Positions 61,601 to 64,000 of a DNA stretch of 64,000 nucleotides are shown piece after piece (position 1 is the stretch's first letter; each line of letters begins with the position of its first letter). This DNA comes from Verrucomicrobiota bacterium (GTDB lineage Bacteria; Verrucomicrobiota; Kiritimatiellia; CAIQIC01; JAGNIJ01), in assembly GCA_022710725.1 (NCBI GenBank), contig JAKLGK010000002.1:372001-436000 (forward strand), given 5' to 3'. Both the position numbers and the translations under genes were made by a program. Under the pieces are notes generated by a model. That model saw nothing but the letters and a program-made list of their open reading frames with translations. It did no database searches and was not told the DNA's origin.

Positions 61601-64000
61601 CAACGAGGCGACGCTGGACCTGACGGCGGACTTCCGCCCGGGCGAGCGGATCTTCGCATACCTGTCGCAGGGCGTGACGAATGCGGCGGGCACGGCCTCC
61701 TTCGCGGCGCACGCGTGGTCGTTCTTTGCCGAGGCCGCAAACGGCAATGCGCGTTTCATGGAGAATGGGCAGATCATCACGGGGTATGTGGCGGCGGCGG
61801 CCTGCGGCGACATGAACGGCGACGGGCACCTGGATGCCGTGCTGGGGCTGCAGGAAGGGACGGACATCCGCGTTCGCGTCATGCTCAACGACGGCCATGG
61901 GGTCTTTTCCTGGGGGCCGGCGGGCACGCTGGTCTCCGGCCTGTACCCCACGATGGTCCTGGGAGACATGGACGGCGACGGCGACCTGGACGTGTTCGTG
62001 GCGATGATGTGCCAAAGCACCGTGCTCCTGCTCAACGACGGGACCGGCGCGTTTACGGCAAGCGGCCAGTCGTTCCCGGCCGGGACGGCGGTGGCCGTCG
62101 CGGACTTCGACGGCGACGGCAGCCTGGACGCAGCGGTCGGCGACGAGTGCTCGAGCGACATGTCGATCCACTTGAACAACGGCACCGGCGTGTTCAGTCA
62201 CGTTCACTCCAATTACGTCGGCGCCGTCGAGGGCATGGACGTCGGCGACGTGGACGGAGACGGGGACCTGGACCTCTACACGGCGGGCTGGGGCAACACG
62301 CTGCTCAACGACGGCACGGGCCATTTCACGGCGGGTGGGCCGGTCGCGGACTCGTCCTATGACGCGGCGCTCGGGGACCTGGACGGGGATGGTGACCTGG
62401 ACGCCGCCGTCGCCACGGCGTCCGGCCTGTCTGGCGCCCAATGCCTCTCGGTTCTCCTGAATGACGGCGCAGGGCATTTCACTTCCGACTCCATCGCCGG
62501 ACCCGCCAACTCGAGCGGGTGGAGGGTGGAACTGGGGGACCTGGACGCGGACGGCGACTTGGACGCCTTGGTGGGAGGGATGCTCTTCAGTACTTCCTAC
62601 AAGACCTGGATCTTCACCAATGACGGCCTGGGTCACATGACGTTGCTGAACGAGACGCTGCCCTCGGGCGAATACTGCTACACCACGAGCATCGGACTCG
62701 GCGACCTGGATGAGGACGGCGGGCTCGACCTCGTGATCGCCAGCACGAACAACCTGAACCGCCCGTTCTGGATCAACGCGGCGCCTGAGATGGAGGTGCT
62801 GGGGACCAACGGCGCGACGATCGGCGATCCGACGTTGCTCGTGTTTGAGCCGCCGGACTCCGCCAAGGGAACTCGCATGGGCGACTTTCCGACGGGCCCG
62901 GACTTCTTCACCAACCGGCTGGTTGTGTCCAACAGCGGGCCCGGCATCCTGCGCCTGAGGCAACCGGTTCTCGACCGCCCGGACGCTCCCTGGTTCCGGG
63001 TCGGCAGCCTGCCCTCGACCCTGCCGGCAAATGCGACGACCAACCTGGATATCATCTTCGTCCCCGGCATCACCGGCTGGGACACGCTGACCGCGCGGGT
63101 CACGTTCACGCACGCCGGCTGGTACACGAACAGCCAAGGTGACGAGACGAACATGCAGATCTGGATCAGCGCCCGGGGCGTCACACCCCTGATCATCAGC
63201 AACCTCTATTCCAACGCCCCGGCCTGCGACATCGCCCACGGCGCCGAGGTCTCGGCCTGGTTCGCCGAGGAGCCGCTGGCGTCGACGGTCGATTCCAACG
63301 CGCTCTACGTCTACGGCTCGCTGGGCGGCGTGTGGCATGGAGCGGTGACCTATGACGCCGGCGGCCGCGTCGTCTCGCTCTATCCCGAGAGCGACGCCCG
63401 GCCGGGGGAGTACATGACGGCCGTGGTACCCCTCGTCGTCAGCAACGCGGCGGCCACGACGCGCTTCCGGCCTTTCGCCTGGTCGTTCCACGCCAAGGCC
63501 CCGGACGGGACCGGCTGCTTCACGCCGGGACCGGACATCGTGATCTCCAACTTCCTGTTCGTGATGAACACCGCCTTGGGCGACCTGGACGGCGACGGCG
63601 ACCTCGATGCGCTGGTGGGCCTGGACGTGCATCCGGGCTACCGGATCGCGCTGCTGTTCAACGACGGGACGGGCCGGCTGGTGGAGCGCGACGCCCTGCG
63701 GCCGCCGGCCGGCTGCACGGATATGATCGGGCCGGCGATGGTCTCCGACCTCGACAGCGACGGCGACGTGGACATCGTCACGGAGGTCGGCGCGTCGAGC
63801 GAGAACGGTCTGGCCGTCTGGAAGAACGACGGGACGGGACATTTCACCAACACGTTCGTCCACCGGCTGAACGAAATCCATCTGCCCTCGCAGGTCCGGC
63901 TCGGGGACGCCGACGGCGATGGGGACGTGGACGTCATGTTCGCCATGCGGGGGGACTGGTTCAGCACCAATGGGCCGCCGATCTGGCTCAACGACGGCAC
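58638..64000 (+). CDS. Giant exported protein: beta-helix, then repeated Big_5/VCBS/ASH blocks; runs off the window
   Basis: The frame is open from ATG 58638 (AAGGAG upstream) to the end of the window, at least 1787 residues. A signal peptide (residues 1-20, ALISGLLVAGSVQA) is followed by a right-handed beta-helix (about 22-360, GGTISNCVLSGNQAHADGGG; VENCTIVSNTAKQGGG). Then a block repeats: a Big_5-like domain ending in a conserved W-S-F, a run of FG-GAP/VCBS repeats with calcium-type loops such as GDLDGDGDLDAVV, and an ASH-like domain (TNRLSITNSGVVALAIS). Blocks start near 59718, 61423 and 63189; the third is cut by the window. Integrin-like FG-GAP propellers bind calcium and mediate adhesion or cell-surface contact. 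The 3' end and any sorting signal are not visible. Confidence 0.85.
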   Translation, partial: MKRMVALISGLLVAGSVQAATLYVWTNSPANGPGTAWSNAFHTIQAAVDAAGAGGLVLVTNGMYSVGGRATPGGTLVSRVCLTNGITVRSMNGPNVTTIAGMFDSTTLSNGPLAVRCAYVSTGTVLSGFTLTFGHTGNSGNWPFDTGGGGALLMGGTISNCVLSGNQAHADGGGAGVWYGGEIWNSRIESNFVVTANGGGAYVRYGSLLRNCLFRGNDASASSGTGLGGGLCISSGGGSVENCTIVSNTAKQGGGVFTYQNGTNLNDIIWGNTATTSGDNWQFNTTGRYEYCCTTPLTGLPYGTGCISNDPDFVDGSYHVRFNSPCVDAGTNLPWTATAKDLDGSNRLVGACVDLGCYEAPFVLRVTHTVPRNGSNTVAVAASLVAQFNTNMMGSTITSNRFLVFSDQHAGRSGSVSFNSATNEATLDPSVNFYAGEEIVAELTRGITNAAGTKELPWHSWSFRAAAQQGNGVFLQQEPAGIWNRARTVALGDLNGDTYLDAFIVGGAGGVGTNLVYTNNGSGLLFDSGQRLRTTNGYEAVLGDVDRDGDLDAVVSWREWAAPSQVLTNNGAGQFFFGQNIATDSTYQIALAELNGDGWLDAFVTYQLNAAEVWTNNRAGKLSFNYRPSSAVLQCASAGDVNGDGFNDLVAGRKTQSGAQAMLNNSNGVFTWAGSVFGTGGVSGVSCIELGDLDGDGDLDAVVAHSDTGIRPALNDGSGTFTDSGQILGTYNLVRLADLDGDGDLDIGTATNLYLNNGLGTFTVSSTMNFGGWSDSGLDVGDLDNDGDVDAFVLQKPSFGDMGIFLNSMPEMQVLGTNGSVIENGAAPSSAAGTDFGATPEGLTITNRLSITNSGVVALAISGVTISGTGAARFQVLGVPAKIEAHSRSNFYVTFTAYLGTSTASVSIANNSANTPYVFGVQGARYVSSFRVTNTIPPNAANDVAAGADLVAQFSAAASGSTLTSNRFHAYSLLRGRQRGAISFNESTNEATLDLTADFRPGERIFAYLSQGVTNAAGTASFAAHAWSFFAEAANGNARFMENGQIITGYVAAAACGDMNGDGHLDAVLGLQEGTDIRVRVMLNDGHGVFSWGPAGTLVSGLYPTMVLGDMDGDGDLDVFVAMMCQSTVLLLNDGTGAFTASGQSFPAGTAVAVADFDGDGSLDAAVGDECSSDMSIHLNNGTGVFSHVHSNYVGAVEGMDVGDVDGDGDLDLYTAGWGNTLLNDGTGHFTAGGPVADSSYDAALGDLDGDGDLDAAVATASGLSGAQCLSVLLNDGAGHFTSDSIAGPANSSGWRVELGDLDADGDLDALVGGMLFSTSYKTWIFTNDGLGHMTLLNETLPSGEYCYTTSIGLGDLDEDGGLDLVIASTNNLNRPFWINAAPEMEVLGTNGATIGDPTLLVFEPPDSAKGTRMGDFPTGPDFFTNRLVVSNSGPGILRLRQPVLDRPDAPWFRVGSLPSTLPANATTNLDIIFVPGITGWDTLTARVTFTHAGWYTNSQGDETNMQIWISARGVTPLIISNLYSNAPACDIAHGAEVSAWFAEEPLASTVDSNALYVYGSLGGVWHGAVTYDAGGRVVSLYPESDARPGEYMTAVVPLVVSNAAATTRFRPFAWSFHAKAPDGTGCFTPGPDIVISNFLFVMNTALGDLDGDGDLDALVGLDVHPGYRIALLFNDGTGRLVERDALRPPAGCTDMIGPAMVSDLDSDGDVDIVTEVGASSENGLAVWKNDGTGHFTNTFVHRLNEIHLPSQVRLGDADGDGDVDVMFAMRGDWFSTNGPPIWLNDG

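Noticed and set aside
60390..63881. Minus-strand open frame of 1163 codons
   Set aside because: It is antisense to the giant VCBS protein, whose frame has signal peptide, domain order and calcium-loop motifs. The antisense product is Arg/Val/Asp-rich with no recognisable domain, as expected in high-GC mirror frames.

Overview
The window is about 64 kb of dense, high-GC bacterial chromosome. It carries lipopolysaccharide-type heptose genes (GmhA, GmhB, an HldE-like enzyme), an Mla lipid-transport fragment, lipoproteins and a PEP-CTERM protein, so the host is a Gram-negative, diderm bacterium. Large secreted proteins with FG-GAP/VCBS, beta-helix, lamin-tail and C25-peptidase modules, and a shared C-terminal end reading DW...FYRVS, suggest the PVC group (Kiritimatiellota or Verrucomicrobiota-like). 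That placement is inference from gene style. There is no rRNA gene to confirm it.

Layout. 1-1764: end of an Mla (MlaF-MlaD) operon. 1777-9605: a purine nucleoside locus with IMP dehydrogenase and adenosine deaminase on the minus strand, divergent from a four-gene BMP-type nucleoside ABC importer. 9606-13482: a lower-GC, partly decayed stretch holding an array of five hairpins, a secreted repeat protein, fragments of a REP-type transposase and a nucleotidyltransferase, and a broken transglutaminase-like gene. 13653-24318: an M20 peptidase followed by a surface-glycan cluster (two GT-C enzymes, a GT2 enzyme, a flippase, GmhB, GmhA, an adenylyltransferase-kinase fusion and a deoxyhypusine-synthase-like protein). 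24415-29233: three exported proteins of unknown function. 29351-37751: rpoN (sigma-54), a three-gene signalling operon with the sensor split from the kinase, and mfd. 37794-44036: two large exported cysteine proteases, one papain-like with LGFP repeats and one gingipain-like, separated by a twin-hairpin repeat.

44225-56645: a hybrid histidine kinase, a flippase-like membrane protein, a hexapeptide acyltransferase, a convergent pair of iron-sulfur redox proteins, a PEP-CTERM protein with a readable promoter, another GT-C enzyme, and an SGNH plus MBOAT pair that probably O-acylates a polysaccharide. 56728-57713: tRNA-Arg(ACG) followed by the N-terminal stub of an integrase, interrupted by a degraded insertion sequence that keeps both inverted repeats. 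57993-64000: a TetR regulator directly upstream of a giant exported protein built from a roughly 570-residue repeating block that runs off the window.

The most useful leads are the deoxyhypusine-synthase-like protein without its catalytic lysine beside the heptose genes, the hairpin array at 9708-9932, the twin-hairpin repeat at 39812-39865, the shared C-terminal module on two unrelated exported proteins, the papain-LGFP fusion, and the block-repeat giant protein. No CRISPR array, rRNA or complete mobile element was seen.
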